Below the pieces are notes generated by a model that had not been told where the DNA came from, did no database searches, and saw only the letters and a program-made list of their open reading frames with translations. A stretch of DNA of 64,000 nucleotides from Phoronis australis (taxonomy: Eukaryota; Phoronida; Phoronidae). Shown in pieces: positions 23,701 through 55,642 of this stretch. Position 1 is the stretch's first letter; the number at the start of each line of letters is the position of its first letter. The position numbers and the translations under genes were made by a program. The stretch covers positions 110,877 through 174,876 of the forward strand of contig NMRA01000022.1 of assembly GCA_002633005.1 (NCBI GenBank), read 5' to 3'.

Positions 23701-26700
23701 TAAATGTCCTTCCTGCTTCGATAACCAGAGATCAGTATTGAACTTTGAACCCAGTTGCTGCTGAATGACAATAAAAATCTCGCTCAAAAATGTCACCAAT
23801 TAAAGACACAACATAGTGCCGTTTACACTACAAAAACTGACAGCGATCAGCTGACACAGAACGAGATGTTCTAGCGCAAGTATGTGTGTAAACAGGACTG
23901 ACATGGAGCAAATTGACACCGCAGTGACAACTTTTGCCACCCATTTGTGAGGTAGAACAATTTGCACGGATTATCTTGATCTGTATCAATTATATGTCTT
24001 AGTTCAAAACTTGGGCAAGGCAGAAAGGATCATCTTTACTGCATTTGTGCAGTGACCTACTTATGGGTTCTCTGTCTCTGCAACTCCCACCATTTCGAAA
24101 TCTGCGCATGTGTGATCCACTCTCCAGCCAACAATTTCCGTCTTGCCACAGTTAGTGAGTTTTGTGTGTAAACAGACGCTTGACACCGCCCAAAAATGTC
24201 CTAGTTGCAAAATTTTGGTGAATGAAATTTAGTTGCATCTCTCACCTCAGTCAACATGGTTTGACTTGCTCGCCATTTTTTAAAATCGGGTCAAACAAAC
24301 CAGATTTATGTTAGCGCAAATGTTAAAGATGTTGGATAGTTGCTGATACATGATAGTGGTGGGCCACGAAATGACGGAGAAACCTTGGCGCTTGCAGTTT
24401 ACAGAGAGGTGCATTAATCCTCTCTAACACAGCGCAGTCGGTGAACAGCTGATGTGACAGTGGAACACTAGTATCGAGCAGCGACACGTCAAGGGCAGTG
24501 CATGTGTGGATCAAATATAATTACCTATGGTAAAATGTCATCAATTTCAGAAGAATATTTCCAAAATTGTTTTTTTCATTTTTCAAAAGCTTGTAATGTT
24601 GATTTATTGTCCACAATTTCTCTGAAACATTGTCTAAGGTAGCCATGACGTGGAGAAAATAGAAGAACATTTTTTTTCGTAAATAAATAAAATAGATGCT
24701 AGAATGCTGTGCAGTTACCGAGGGATAAGAATATAATGTAGTAAAAATAAAACGATGAGCCTCGATACTAGAATGTACTAAAATATTCCCCACGTTTCGA
24801 GCGATACGCTCTTTATCAAGGGTTTGACACAGACTACCGAGTAGATGGATATCCTTGATAAAGTGCACTTCGCTCAAAACATGGGGGATATTTTTAAACA
24901 TTTATTTGGTGCTACTTATCTTTTTTTGAAAATGGAAACATAAAATTTCACTTATCGGTCATATTGTGTCCTAAATTGATGAAATTTTACTGTAGACGTT
25001 TACTTTGGTCTTGTTGAGGTCTGGAGTCATTCATTAGATGGTGCTCTGCACTGAGTCTGACGGACAGTTTTGTCATGTGGTCAAATCAATGATATTGGCA
25101 CAGGTGTTCCTTTGACAATTAGATCTGGCTTCATGTTTCATCTCAATTTCAACATGTGACGATGTTTTTTTGAAGAATTTGAAATTTAAAAATTTTTGTG
25201 CTTTCCCGGATGATTTTCCTTATTAAAGTTTTGTTCACATCACATTTATTGCTTGAAAAGTCACATGCTGGAGATTTACTTGATGACTTTTCAGTTCTGG
25301 GTTCCTTTCCGAGAACAAACTATCATTACAGCTGTTGGAGGTTCAGGTCTTAAATATTACAGTCCTGAGGGCTCCTCGTGTAGCATCACTGATGTGTCAA
25401 TGTTTTGGGGATTGACTGCCAGTATGAAGAAAGTTATGATTACTAGTTATCTTCTGGTATTGCTGTCAGTAGTGACACTTGTTGCGGTAATATTTAATAT
25501 TTTGTTCAAATATTCACTGTTCTACCAGTATTAGCACCACCATGTATACAATGAAACTTGAAATTAAATGAGTTACACCTACATAACATTTTCAAAGCCA
25601 TCGTGACATCTTTGATGGCTTAGGCATCAAACTGAGATATCAAAGCTGGTCTGAAATGTTCTAGTATTGGGGATCTTTTGCTTTGGTGGGTCAAAACTGT
25701 CCCTGCAAATGTTATGTTTATGTTTCTCTGTCATGGCCTTGAGAAGTTATTGGTTTCACGCTCTGCTTTTTAAAAATCGTAATTGTTTCCATATCATGGC
25801 CAGCTAAGATCATTGTCATGTGATTACTTTATGATAGGGGACACCTCCGGCAAATAGCAAAGTAATAACTCTTGGGCTCAGGGAAACAAAACGGAACTGA
25901 ATAATTTTTAGTGAGTGTGAATGAGTTCATTGTTGTGATAGTGGTGACTGGAATGAGGAAATGTTGTTTTTTGGATGACACACCGCAGAATTACTACGTG
26001 AACAGGAAGTTGTGGCTGAACCTATAAGGAAGAGTGGTGGAACAGGTGAAATATTTCTTAAAACCTTTACAGTAGTCATTGATTGATATTTATACCATTA
26101 TACAATTTCTGCCTCTCTGACATCAGTTGCTGATTTGTTGCTCCTTCAACAATCTCGTATCTGGTAAGGGTTTTGTTATCTTAGTTATCGAGTGAACACC
26201 CTAGTTCAGCTTTCTAAATATTCATCTGTCATTTTCAAAATTTTTCCCCAAGTATCCACGGGTCATCTTCAATTAGACACTCGCTGCTAAACCCGCTGTA
26301 CTTGTGTGGGTAATACCCATGCTCACAGGTTACTTTAAAGTGGGACTTGCATGCTAAATCCTTATCTCTGTGATTGCTTGGTCAAATAAGTTCGAAATGC
26401 AACATAAGTAGCGATGTGAATATGAAGTATGGTGAAAATTGCCAAATGTTTTTAGAATGGGTTTTGTGTAGAAAATGATCTATCGTAAATCACTTAACCG
26501 TGTTCAGTGAGTTTTGTAATGTGGTGTTGGGGAGTAAACAGTACGTGATTCGGGCTGTGTGAACCCGCAAGGTACGCCATTAGTGCAAAGATTGCCATTT
26601 GCAGAATTTTTTGTTTTCACATTTACAAGTTGTCGATGAATACAACTGCACTTTGCTTAGCATATATGATGTTCACTAGCCTTTTTGTTTAGTTCCTGCT

Positions 26701-27298
26701 ATACATTAGCACATTTGGGAGCATGCAAATACGGGAAATTCAAAAATGGAGGGTGGACGCTAAGCCCAGAATGGTTTGAAACAAATCCATGGCACAATGC
26801 TTAGCTTATCAACTCTTCAAATGCAGCCTGACAAAATTCCCAGGTTACTTTACAGGAAGTAAGGCTAGCAAAAGGGAATAACCACCAGCGGTAATGTAGT
26901 GTGGTGGTATCCTTGACCTTTCTTCTTGTTCTACTAAAAGACCTCACTCAGGCATTGTTGCCACTACGAACATCCCCATTTTCCCTTTTGACTAAAGAAA
27001 TAGTTGCTGTTGGAGTGTTTTTCAACTGTATCCTTCAGCACGTAATTCATTTTTTATTCTACCCCCTTGATCAGAGGTCACAGCGAGGTGTAACCTTGCT
27101 CAAGTCTATGGTTACGTGTCATTTGATCCTCAACCTTTGAAATTTTGGATGCAAATATGACATCAAGTTATTGACATTGAATGGCATTAGCGTCACATGT
27201 GAGATTTAGGACAAGAAACAAGATTACGATGTTTGCCCATAACTCAATGTTTGCCCATAACTCGGCTGTTTTGGGAAGTTGGCACTGTGCTTTAATAT
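20716..27298. other. Gene-free tract with dispersed repeats
   Basis: No coding exon recognised. Between 22885 and 24260, variants of a sequence mentioning GGAGCAA...TTGACACCGC and GTGTAAACAG recur in both orientations, suggesting an old repeated element. At 24780-24895 an imperfect inverted repeat brings together AAATATTCCCCACGTTT and AACATGGGGGATATTT, with CTTTATCAAGG-type sequence inside both arms. A dispersed repeat (family with TCATATTGTGTNCTAAAT) ends near 24995. Confidence 0.4.
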
Positions 27299-27360
27299 AT
27301 GAAGGTTGAAGACCGGGACACAAACTTTTTAAAGCTTGTGTCCCGGTCTTCAACCTTCAT
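27299..27360. repeat. Perfect hairpin, 25-bp arms
   Basis: The arm 27299-27323 (starting ATGAAGGTTGAAGACC) is the exact reverse complement of 27336-27360; the 12-base loop itself is mostly self-complementary. A 19-bp direct repeat (TTTGCCCATAACTC) lies just upstream near 27232-27266. Confidence 0.9.
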
Positions 27361-28659
27361 GGCAAATCCTCTCCTTACAGGTAGTCTGGATTAAACTGTC
27401 GAGTTCTGCCACTTGTGGAGTGGTAGGACCATGGGAGCAAATGCTTGAGACCAAGGGGTCAGATTCTAAAGCTACTTTAGGACTGAAATTTGGTAGAGAC
27501 TGTCCTTGGTCTTTGGATTTGGTCTATGCTCCCAAATCACAATTGCTGAAAAAAAGTTTAGTCAAGTACTTATGAATGCATGGCATCGCAGTAACTAGCA
27601 GTTATTTGTTTATTCTAAGAAACTCTACTTTTGCACAAGTGAGATTCGATTATTTTTCTGAAACGGCTGCGTGGAGTGTAAGACAAAATTTCTGACTTTT
27701 AAGTTTTTTGACGTTAATTCTTCTGAAAATGGACGAAAGGACTCAAAAGTCCTTAAGTCATTTCTCACAACCCACTTAGGTAGGATTGCTATCATGTGGT
27801 AACTCCGATGTTGCTGTTGAGGTGTCACATCAGGGTGAAAGGTTAAAGAGAGTTATGATGAGTTTGGATATACACCAATTCCTGATGGGAAAGTGACATT
27901 AATGGAAATTTTATGTCGAGTGACGTAGAGTCTGTGCCGCTCATTGGCAGGTTAATGCATATTGAATACTTAGTAGGAGGTTGTTTGTTGTCTTAATTGT
28001 TTAAATGTTTCTGTTAAGTAGACTATTTTCTCAAGGCGCTAAACGCTATTCAGTAACGATCTTTTATCATGATTAGATCTGCAGCTCGTTAGACTTGAAG
28101 CTAGTTAGCCTTTGGAAACGGACTTGAGTGACACTTTTCATTCAATTTTTTGGGGGGATTTGCCGAGGATCAACTGTTGTAGGACAAGTCTTCTGTCTTG
28201 AATGCGCCTAGTGTTTTCTCTTTGCAATCATTGAACTTGTCATTACATTAGGGGATGATAACGAGAAGTTCTAGCTAAGAATTGATTTTCTGATTGGGTT
28301 AGTGACACATGAGCACTGTACTTTTGTTTTGTGGCAATGGTTAGGCAATGCTGGCTGGAAAGTGCATGCGGTTAGCTGCAAAATTATTGAATTTGTATCC
28401 CTGAAAATATAGTTATTTTTGAGAGTAGATAGCGTGTAAAATTTCGTTTCGGTCTGCATTTGATTTGGTCACATGACCATTGCTTCTTTCTAAAATTTAA
28501 CAAAACAAAAAGTATTTTTGGGGAGGGGCAGGGCTCCTGACTAACAATGCATGATAGCATAGTCTCAGTTGACCAGTGTCTATTTTTTAAAAGTACATGC
28601 TTCCTCGTGGTGATTCACCTTTTGAAATATAAATATATAAAAATAATTGCAGGCAGCCC

Positions 28660-28872
28660 GATACACGTTGTACCAGACGCGCGCAGGCCGCGCATGTCGG
28701 CCCATTGCACTGATCACCTGGAACCATTTTTATGCTTTAGTAATATGTATATAAAATGGGCTGAGGAGCTGGAGACCTTACATCAGGGCTTAGCAGTGTG
28801 ACCCGGTGAGACTCCAACCCACGACCTCAAGTAAAGAAAGCAGGCACCTATCCCACAAGGCCACAGCGCCTC
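28660..28872 (-). mobile_element. tRNA-derived SINE-like sequence
   Basis: On the minus strand the head (28872 to about 28800) reads GCTGTGGCCTTGTGGGATAG, with an A-box-like segment, and about 44 bases later GTCGTGGGTTGGAGTCTCAC, a B-box-like segment with one change in the TTCGA core. This is the layout of RNA polymerase III promoters in tRNA-derived SINEs. The body length is uncertain; no clear tail was found. Confidence 0.55.
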
Positions 28873-31800
28873 TTCCATGTTCCAAAATGCTGTAAGCCTG
28901 TCTTGTGCCAAAAAGATTTAACACTGACTTTGACTGGTTCATTACTCATGTGGTAGGCAAGTTTTGTGCCATTGAGAAGATCAATTTATTGCTCCAGACC
29001 ATGCACTTAAATTCTTATGGCAGATGATGGACAGAGTTCACACCTTTGACTGACGTGATGGTCATCTTGGTCAACGTGGTGGCTGACCAGGTTGAACATC
29101 ACTTGTTGATCCGTGGTCTTCACAAGGCCGTATACTATAGCCAGTGTGTCGTCAATGGTGACAGAGGCTTCTGCTTTAGAGCGAGTTACCATTTTCTTGA
29201 AATGCAAATAAACTCACCTCTTGGCTCATGTCTGCGACAAATTAATCGTTGGGATTTTGCCTCGCGACGCGGTTAGGCAAATGTTTCATATCCTTCGTGC
29301 TTAGCTGATAGCTTCAATGGCCAATGATTGCATCACCTGACATTAGCAAATCTCTCATTCTCTCATTGTAACCCTGTGTACTACATTTACGATGATTTCT
29401 ACTACAGTAGTTTACTAGTCGGTGAACATTTTGCTTCACTGTGTATAAGATACGTTCTCATAGCTCACTGTCTGTGCTTATCCTGAGCAACTGAGCAAGT
29501 TCAATTTGCCTGATAAGCCAATCTCTCAGTAATTACCTGCTAGTGGCAGATGGGGCAAAAGGGATTAAAAGCATCAAGTTATTGTTTATCAATGACCACA
29601 TTGTTGTCAAAGGGCCAGAACAGATAGGAGCTGAGAGCTCAGCTGGCTTCCTCAAGAGTAAGTTGGTTGAGCTTTAGGCATGAACATTTGAATGAATTAG
29701 CAGCTTGCTCGTTCACTTTTTGTTCTATCTTCATGCTTTGACATGAGCTGTTGGCTCTGCTAACTTTGGCGTGAGGCGACCAGATGAGCTTGTAGGAGTT
29801 CATGGTCTGCGTTGACACACGTGTCACCTCTTCTCTTCATCTCGTACAATAAGAACTCTCTACTGTTATTAGACCATGGAAGCGTCTTTTTCCTGACCCA
29901 ATTCTAAATTCTGCTGAACAAACAGGCAAAGTTGCTGAACAGAAAAAGTTGCGTTATTCGTGGATATTTGCAATGTTGAATTTAAGCGGCTGATTTGATA
30001 CTACAGCACAACAGTGGTAATTTGAGGGCATGAAAGATTATTTACTAAAAAGTGCAATCTTGAACCTCTATATCCAAACCACAGGAATGAACTGTAGATG
30101 GCGCTGAAGGTTGTCCACCAACTTCACTATGATTTAATGATCTAAAGCGAATTTCATCATACTACCCCATACAATGGAAGGGACTGTATCGGAAAATGAT
30201 TACATTCAAGGTCTTTAATCTATAGATTGCCTGAGATAATGCTAGAGTTCCCACTGACTCTACCACCCCATTAACTGATATGTAGTTTACATGTGATTGA
30301 TGTTTTTTTTTGGTCTTGAGAACAGTTTCCAGGAAGCCACTTTCCGTGACTAGCAATCTAAGCAATTAATACCTGCAAGTTGTTAGGTGACTATAAATCC
30401 GAACTCAAGGTACATGGAAGTTGTCTGTCGAGCTATTTGCTGTATATATATATACTAGGTACTTCATGAGTGACAGCCAGAGAGTTTTATAGCAAAGTGT
30501 TTTCTAACGCTTGTCATAAAACCTATACATTGACTGTGCTTGTAGTTACTTTGTTCAGATATTTATATTTTACTACTAAAGCATTTTATTTCAGCTGTTA
30601 TCTTGAATTTCCTTGTCTCTTCTCACATAAGAATTTTATATAGTTTAAGTTGAGTTTAAAATTGCAACGTTACATTGCAATAACTTTGCTGCATGGTAGT
30701 TTTGCGAAAGCTTGAGTTTACCTTGACTCGCCTCCAGTACCTGATACTCAGTGGGAAAAGGTCTTAAGAAAAGTACACATATGTTGAGAGCCAAGAATGT
30801 TTAATCTGCTCTTGAGGTTCAATGACTTGTTGATTGATGAGGTACATTAATTCTTCGCTTATTTACATAGCACACATTGTGACCAACAAGTGGAATTTTA
30901 TTTTCCATTGTAAAATTTCTCAAAAAGTAAAGATTAAGAACACTTTAGTCTATTAGAAACATGGATCAGCATGCAGATGTCATAAAATTACATTTCATAT
31001 TATTTGTGTACAGCCTTTGAAAAATGGAAATAACCTATTAAGCTTGTGCAATATAAGTTGAGAATTACTATTAATAGTTTATTTTGGTTTGCACGATGAA
31101 TTGTGAATTTTTTGTTGCATCCTGGGTGTCTCCGAAGGTCATGTGGCTTTGGGTGTGAGTGTGCATGTACCTGCAGTGCTGAAGCTTTTGACCAATCCTT
31201 GTGACTACCAGTGGTCTGTGTTGCCAGTGCACAGGTAGCCATCATTCTGTTGTGTGAGTGTTCTGTTACTCCTATCATTTGATTGTATTTTGGGGAGTGT
31301 TGTCCCATGGGAGGAGGTAATGAGGCCAATGGAGACTGAATTTTCAAGCAGTTAGACTGGAAGCTTTGTGAAAGTTATACTCTTAAGTAGGGTTGGCTTT
31401 ATATTTAACATTAGTCTTGTTTCTCCACAACACAGGCTGAATGCAATAAGTAGTGTGCCTTACTGTGAAAAGAAGCGTAAGGGTCCATTGCAATTGAGTT
31501 GTCCTCTAGGTGCACACATGCGCAGATCTGGTTGTATAGTACTCTGAAGGAACTGAGACTTGTGGGTTAACGGCATTCCTTGATACACCATCTTATCGTT
31601 CTTAGTAATGACCATGTTACTGCGGTACATTTTATTGGTCTACTTACGACAATGCTCCGCTTATTCGCACAAAAATAATTGCCAACCTTGTCATTTTCCA
31701 TTTTCTAAAACTAATTCCCTGAAATTAGTGGAAAATTTACCATCAACACACAGTATGAACCATGCTAGTAATTAGATTAAAGATTTAAATTTTTTGTAGT

Positions 31801-34800
31801 GGAGAAATTTGACAACATGCGTAGAATTTCACTTGTCGACCATATTGTGTGCTAAATAAGGAAATAACTATGGGGGTTACTTGTAAGTTGTCCTCTCTTC
31901 GATTGTTCCACTTTGTTTCATTTCTTTGTCTGTGGGAGTGCCTTTTTCATGACATTTGCAATGTCTTTCACAATAGGTCATGAAAAGGTGTTAACATATA
32001 ATAAAATATGAATTCTAAATAGCTTTTGACTCGGAATGGGTTCTTTGTTATGCAGACGTTACACCACAAGCTACTGCTATGTGACTCACATAATGCTTAA
32101 AGCACTATTTCTTGCTTTAAATTGTTGTAGCAATGATTTGTGCAAAGGTTGTGTACAAACAATAGGTTCACATTCTGGTGTATTCAGTTGTATAATGCAG
32201 TATTCCATGCAACAATCACGAGCAACTTAATTCCATGAAATACTTTAAAATTATTATATGATACTTTTTCTGTCCTCTGATTGGCCTAGGAACCAGTTCC
32301 TAGGATTGGCTAAATGGCCTATTCTGTTTTGAGGTGAACCTTGCTATCTGTAAACTGACCAATTGCACACTACAAAAACCTGTAACCAAAGTTAGTCAGC
32401 ACACCACAGGGGAAGGAGGCGTCACTTTTCTATGTGTGTATTACCAAACAATAGACCGGCATGTCCACAGACCATGTAACCTGACAGTGCCCTTGGGATC
32501 AGTCTATATTTGCAAGTTACCTTTCAGGGCTACTCTGTACCTTGCAGGAAATGGTAAATGTCACTGTTCTGGTAACCCTTACCCTGAGCCTCAACTTTAA
32601 ACTACAATTACTCCGTACAAGAACGTGGTTATACGCAGACTGTCAGGTTTATGTATGATGTCGCCATCAACCCATTGTCTTCTTTACTGGTCTTTCAATT
32701 ACTAAAGATGAGGGGAAAGTGTCTTCATCTGCCGCATGGGTATTTTTTGTGCCGTTAAAAAGTCGCCAAACCCAGGCCCTCCTTACCTGTGTACTAAAAG
32801 CAGGTAGTAGTTGCTGACCTTTAGCCTTCAGCATTCTATTGTGAAGCGCATAAAGGGATGAAAGGCTTGTCTGGGTTTCTAGGGCAAGGCTTAGAGGACA
32901 AGGTGCACTTGCAGGCTAGTGAAGTTACATTTGTATTGATGATGCGTTTTTAGAACAGGTTTGTTCTGTAACGTTTCGGGAAATTTCAACAAAAGTAAGT
33001 GCCAAAACTATCGTTTCTTCTAACTCACTTCATAATGCTAAAAATACACAGAATTTCACCTTGGCCAGGGCTGCAGTTGGCAGTGGCACTTAATGATCCC
33101 ACCATTGTGCAAATGAAGGGGTGAAATTTTCTGGTTATTTATTTTGTCAAGAAATCTGATAAAATTTGGTAAAAATCTTCAGTTTGAGACAATGGCAAGT
33201 TTATTTCCAAACTTATATGCAATACTTGGCTGTCCCTTTATGTTGGCAGCTATTTTTAACGATTTTATGGATTGTCAAACCTATTTTCGGGCTTCTTTCG
33301 TTCAAGACCCTGTATCAATTATTTGAGATATATGATGCCAAAATCACCCAATCTTCAGAATCAAGGAAATTCATTATTCTGCTTTGAATTTAGGTGTACT
33401 AAATTTTAGAGATATTTCCAAACTGGAGAATTTTTACCATACCATTTCAATATGCCACCATGTTGTGGTCTCAGTTTGAGATGCTATACCTATCCTAATC
33501 TTACCCCTGGCTGCACAATCCGATTTTGCGATTTTGCTTATATGACTTACCTATGGGAGATAAAATGTGTTTTAAGAAACCATGGTGATGGAAATCAGAG
33601 TGGGTTCATTGAGGTTTAGACACTGGTGTATTCAGGTGGGAGTTATGTAACATCTTGATCTGACCTTTGCTATGTAGTGTTGTGTTATTTGCAGAGTTGA
33701 GGTCAATAGGTTCAGATTTGGAGAATGTTTCTTAGTATCTGGCGAAGCTGTTAGTTCACGAATTCATTGTTATAAAAAATGGTTATTCCGAATCACGCCT
33801 GAAATATAGTTTAAAGTATTGAGAAGTCTTATTTTTATTTTGGGGCAATAGAAGACGGGGAAAGAGTCTTGAGACCTGACGGCAAAAACGTACTGGTAAT
33901 TAATGGTAAAACTTAACAGTTGATATGTGTAGCAAGCCAGGATTTCATTATCATAACTTCAAATGGTTTTGGTTATCTTTTTTCGTCTGTTTTTTGGCTA
34001 GTGACCCAGGGTATTATGGTACGAGACCATTACTGGAACAGAGTGAGCTAGTAGGTGCTAATGGTGCTTTCCCCCGAAACTAGAATAAAAGTGAAGTTTT
34101 GCCTCTAATGGGAAAGCGACTTTATATGTTGCACTTCTTAGATTTTAATGACTGGTTTATTCACCAAACTGGTTTATAATTAATTCAAATGTGATGATAA
34201 ACATTATATTTCCATTTGCAATGTTTTACCTGTAATGATAATGCAGTGTCGAGATTGCAGTACAACCGGCGTGGCGCCTTTCTTTGCTATAATCCCATAC
34301 ATGAATAGTGATAAAGCAACCCTGGTTCTATCTGAAAAATTCCACCAAGTTGTGATTGATGGCTTAAGTGCAATAACATGGATTTTCAATGTGTCCCCAT
34401 CAATCTTCATTCATCCTAAATTAATAGCGTCTTAAGGGTTTTATGAGTAAATTCTCGAGTTTGATTTTAATGTAGTCTTGAGTTCGATTTTGATGTAGTC
34501 TCCTGCCGCATTTAATTAACGTGTGACTAGCTTTGTTCATATTGGCTTAATTGAAGATTGTCTTTTAAATTGACAGTTCCAACATGCCAGCAAAGCTAAT
34601 AATTCCGGCCATTCGAGGAATTGAGTATTTAAAAGTAGAGTGATAGTTTGAGAACAACCCAAATCAACTACTGGAATCTATGGTTCTTGTTTGAATCGAT
34701 GAGACATCTGCAAGTGAAACTAAAGAGGGAGTAGTTAGGCTGCAATAACGTGTGAATGTACTCAAAGGCTTGATTTATTGGAAATACCGCGTGCCATGCG

Positions 34801-37800
34801 ACAGTACGTTTGATTCCCGTGGACTCGTTATGAGGTATTAGTTGGAAATAATGTGCTAGCATTTTGAGAACCAGTTTTCTCTAGGAAATTATTTACAGAC
34901 ATCTAACTGGTTATCTAGATTTGAGGACATTATATATCTGACTATTGCCCATTTTGATAATATGGCTCTATATAGTAACAGTTTCAGTGAAATGTGACCA
35001 TAAACACCAAGAGAATCTGTTGCTATAGTATGCTTGCAAAGAACATACTGGGTTTGGGCTTGCATGACTTGACTGCATTTGTCAGTACTAGTATCCATTA
35101 GGAGCTCCGGCAGTGCTTGCAATTTTTGATTTGCTCTCAGACTTTTTCATAAATCATTTTTATAATGTTAGACGCCATGAACTTGCACTTCTAAATGACT
35201 TCATGTTTCGCAATCGGACATTGTGGTACGTTTTTTTAAGAATTAATTTTTGTCATTTCTTTAATTCATGATTTGTTCTTGCGCAGTAATGTATATAGAT
35301 TTCATGCCGTTGTTTTTTGTGAGAGCTCTTTGGAAGATATGTTCTGGACAATGCTCCTATGTTTTGAATTGGGGAAATTTTTAAAAACACTTAGTGGTTA
35401 ACAATGAATTTAGAAAATGAAAAATTGTAATTTTTGAACGTTGGTGAGAGTTTAGCATGGTAATGCCTTGCTGGTTAATCAAAGTAAAAATACTCCACAC
35501 AAGAATTGCTAATTTTTCTAATTTCAAAGGCTAAAACTGTTTCAAGTGTATAAAGTTTACCAAATGTTTTTTTGTGATACCTGTGCCATACATGCATGTA
35601 CCACGTTGACGTAAACATTTGGTTTTGATTTATTTTTTGAGAACAATGTCGCAAAGGTGAATTATGTTAACAGTCAAAGCAGTTCCGCATTTTGTGAACC
35701 AGTTTTCTCCATAGTATGGTAAGCATTAAACCCGTTCTCAAAATGCGGGATCCCTGTTGAAGTGACTGTTGCTGAAAATTTTTTATTACCTTTGTGCTCC
35801 AAATGTTAAGAAATGAATGCATCCCATTGCTATATGTTTCTTTTGTGATGTTTTAAAAGGATTTTATTATGCAGTCTGGGCTCCACTGACCTATTATAAA
35901 GTAGTCATATGCATGGCCAGTCATTGATCTATAAGACTGCACTCTATGAAGATGTATTTGATTCATTTGCTGATAACTGTATGTTGCTAGACTAGTGTTG
36001 CTGATATCTTCATACTTTATGAGCTCATAGTTTAGTGCTTGGTGGAAGAGGAAACACTCTAGTGTTTACCTTGTAGTATTGTGCTGTGGGCTAAGTATTC
36101 AGGAGTCTACATGGTACTTTTTCTTACATTAATGACTGGGTTATCTGTGCCTGTGTTGTGGCTGACTTAAAGGGGGTGATGAAAGTCTACTGAGAGTTCT
36201 TGATGTTGAATTCTGTAGGATAATATGCTCAGGTTTTCATAGAGTTGAACCCAGTGCTTGACTCTGTACTTTGACAAATTTCTAGTTCACCATGACAAGT
36301 TTGGGTAACCTGCTGCGATAATGTTTTGAAAAGCAGTGCGACGAATTCCAGCTCAACTTGTGAAGGGAAACTTTGTATACAAAAATTTGATGCTATTTTA
36401 CGAATCGTCTTATTTCATTGAGTTGTCTCAGCATTGGAAGCGTGCTATTGCTAAGTTGCTGCCTTCAGTCTCACCAGTAATACGTAGAGCAATATGGCTG
36501 ACATGGGAAATTTAAATCAGCTATATACCTGTGTTCTATCTGCAGACTTTTTATTTAGATTAGTTACGTCTATGAAATCGGTCTTTTTACTCTTGTGCCT
36601 TGCTCAAATTTGAAGTAGTTTGTGAGTTCGCAAAGAACTGCACTGCTTCTTGGGACCTGATGCTTAACACATAAAACAAACAGCCGTCTTAGTGAACCTA
36701 ACTTTCCACCAACAATGAAGTTCAGTTCTTTCGAAGCTCCAAAATCAAAAAATTTGAGACCAGTTTTTAATCGAAAGTTGGTTTTTGTGATAGAAGGCTG
36801 TTTTAAAGTCGCTTAAATCGTCTAATTTTTTGAAGAGGTTTAGCACACCATTGATACTGTCTCATAATATTTTTTTAAAATCTGTGGGCATTCACAGCAG
36901 TGTTGGATGGCCTTGAGATGTGAAAGGAGAGAAAGATTGGTGATTATGATTATCTGAAATACCAAAGCCAATGATGTTACCATTAATCGGGTTCTCTGTT
37001 GTTAGATTCGAACACTTTGATTGTAAATGAATATATTGGATTCCCATGCGATGCGGAGTTCTTATGGTGTTTTTCTATTAACTTGTCTCTCAATTACTGG
37101 AGATTTAGATTCCATTGGAAAACACACCAATAGAGAGAATTGCCCAGGCAATCAGGTTTGCTGTGTGGTTAATTCTAAGATAAATGTTTCTCCCTAACAT
37201 TGATTATTTGAGTACTAATTCAGTGTGCGAGCTGCCACCGTGTTTGTCAAGACGGAAACAGAATAGTGGTTCTGTTTGTTGTGAAGATAACCTCATGTGT
37301 AAGACCATGTGCCTGGTTTTAGCCGAGACAATCGTGTCTTCGATTCTTCTTACGGATATTCAACTTGAAAGTGATCTAGGCTGATATTTATATTACCGGT
37401 AGTATCAGTGTTTTGCTCTTACATAAATGCGGCATCGCTCCCGTAGATATGTGCTTGTCAAAATGATCTCTGCTTGTTGCAGATGGCGTATGTGTACTGT
37501 ATTGCATGGTTGTGGTGTTGACATGTTTGTTAACTGACCAATCAGAGCTCACTTGGTTGAAATAATGTTTGAATTAACAGTATGCGGTTTAGGAACTCAT
37601 TTGTAAGAAGTTCCGTAAAGCTCTAACGTAAGGTCGAAGAAGTTTTGTAAAGCTCAGATGTGAGGTCGATATAAAATCGCATTTTTTCGTGTCTCTCTTT
37701 ATGTCACAATAGTAGTTGGGGCGGAGCGTATGTCCACCGAAAATGGTAAGGGCATTTAGCAACACGTGGGTCAGCACAGTTTTATTGGAAGAATGAAATT

Positions 37801-37824
37801 TACCCCGATCTTTATTTATTTCAG
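28873..37824. other. Gene-free tract upstream of the PKC gene
   Basis: No coding exon recognised; open frames are short and motif-free. Repeats seen: the CATTTTG(A/T)GAACCAGTTTTCTC motif at about 34855 and 35685 with an inverted partner at 35730-35770, a dispersed-repeat copy near 31660-31870, and another repeat type near 36690-36815. An acceptor-like TTTATTTATTTCAG at 37811-37824 suggests that a 5'-UTR intron of the PKC gene ends here, so part of this tract may be intronic. Confidence 0.4.
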
Positions 37825-37907
37825 TTGGGGTTGTATTAACAGACTAGATCACTAGACAACGCAACAAATAAAGAATTTCAGAGGCTTGACTGAAGCAGCC
37901 TGTCAAG
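37825..37907 (+). other. PKC 5' UTR segment and probable splice acceptor
   Basis: A pyrimidine-rich TTTATTTATTTCAG ends at 37824, and a second AG (AATTTCAG) ends at 37881. Either would begin the exon that holds the start codon at 37908, implying at least one upstream non-coding exon that was not located. Confidence 0.5.

Positions 37908-55642
<17,735 letters not shown>

Noticed and set aside
24521-24901. 126-codon minus-strand open frame
   Set aside because: AT-rich, overlaps an inverted repeat and a dispersed-repeat copy; no protein similarity that I recognise.
31000-31347. 115-codon minus-strand open frame
   Set aside because: No motif, no splice context, low-complexity His/Ser content; likely chance.
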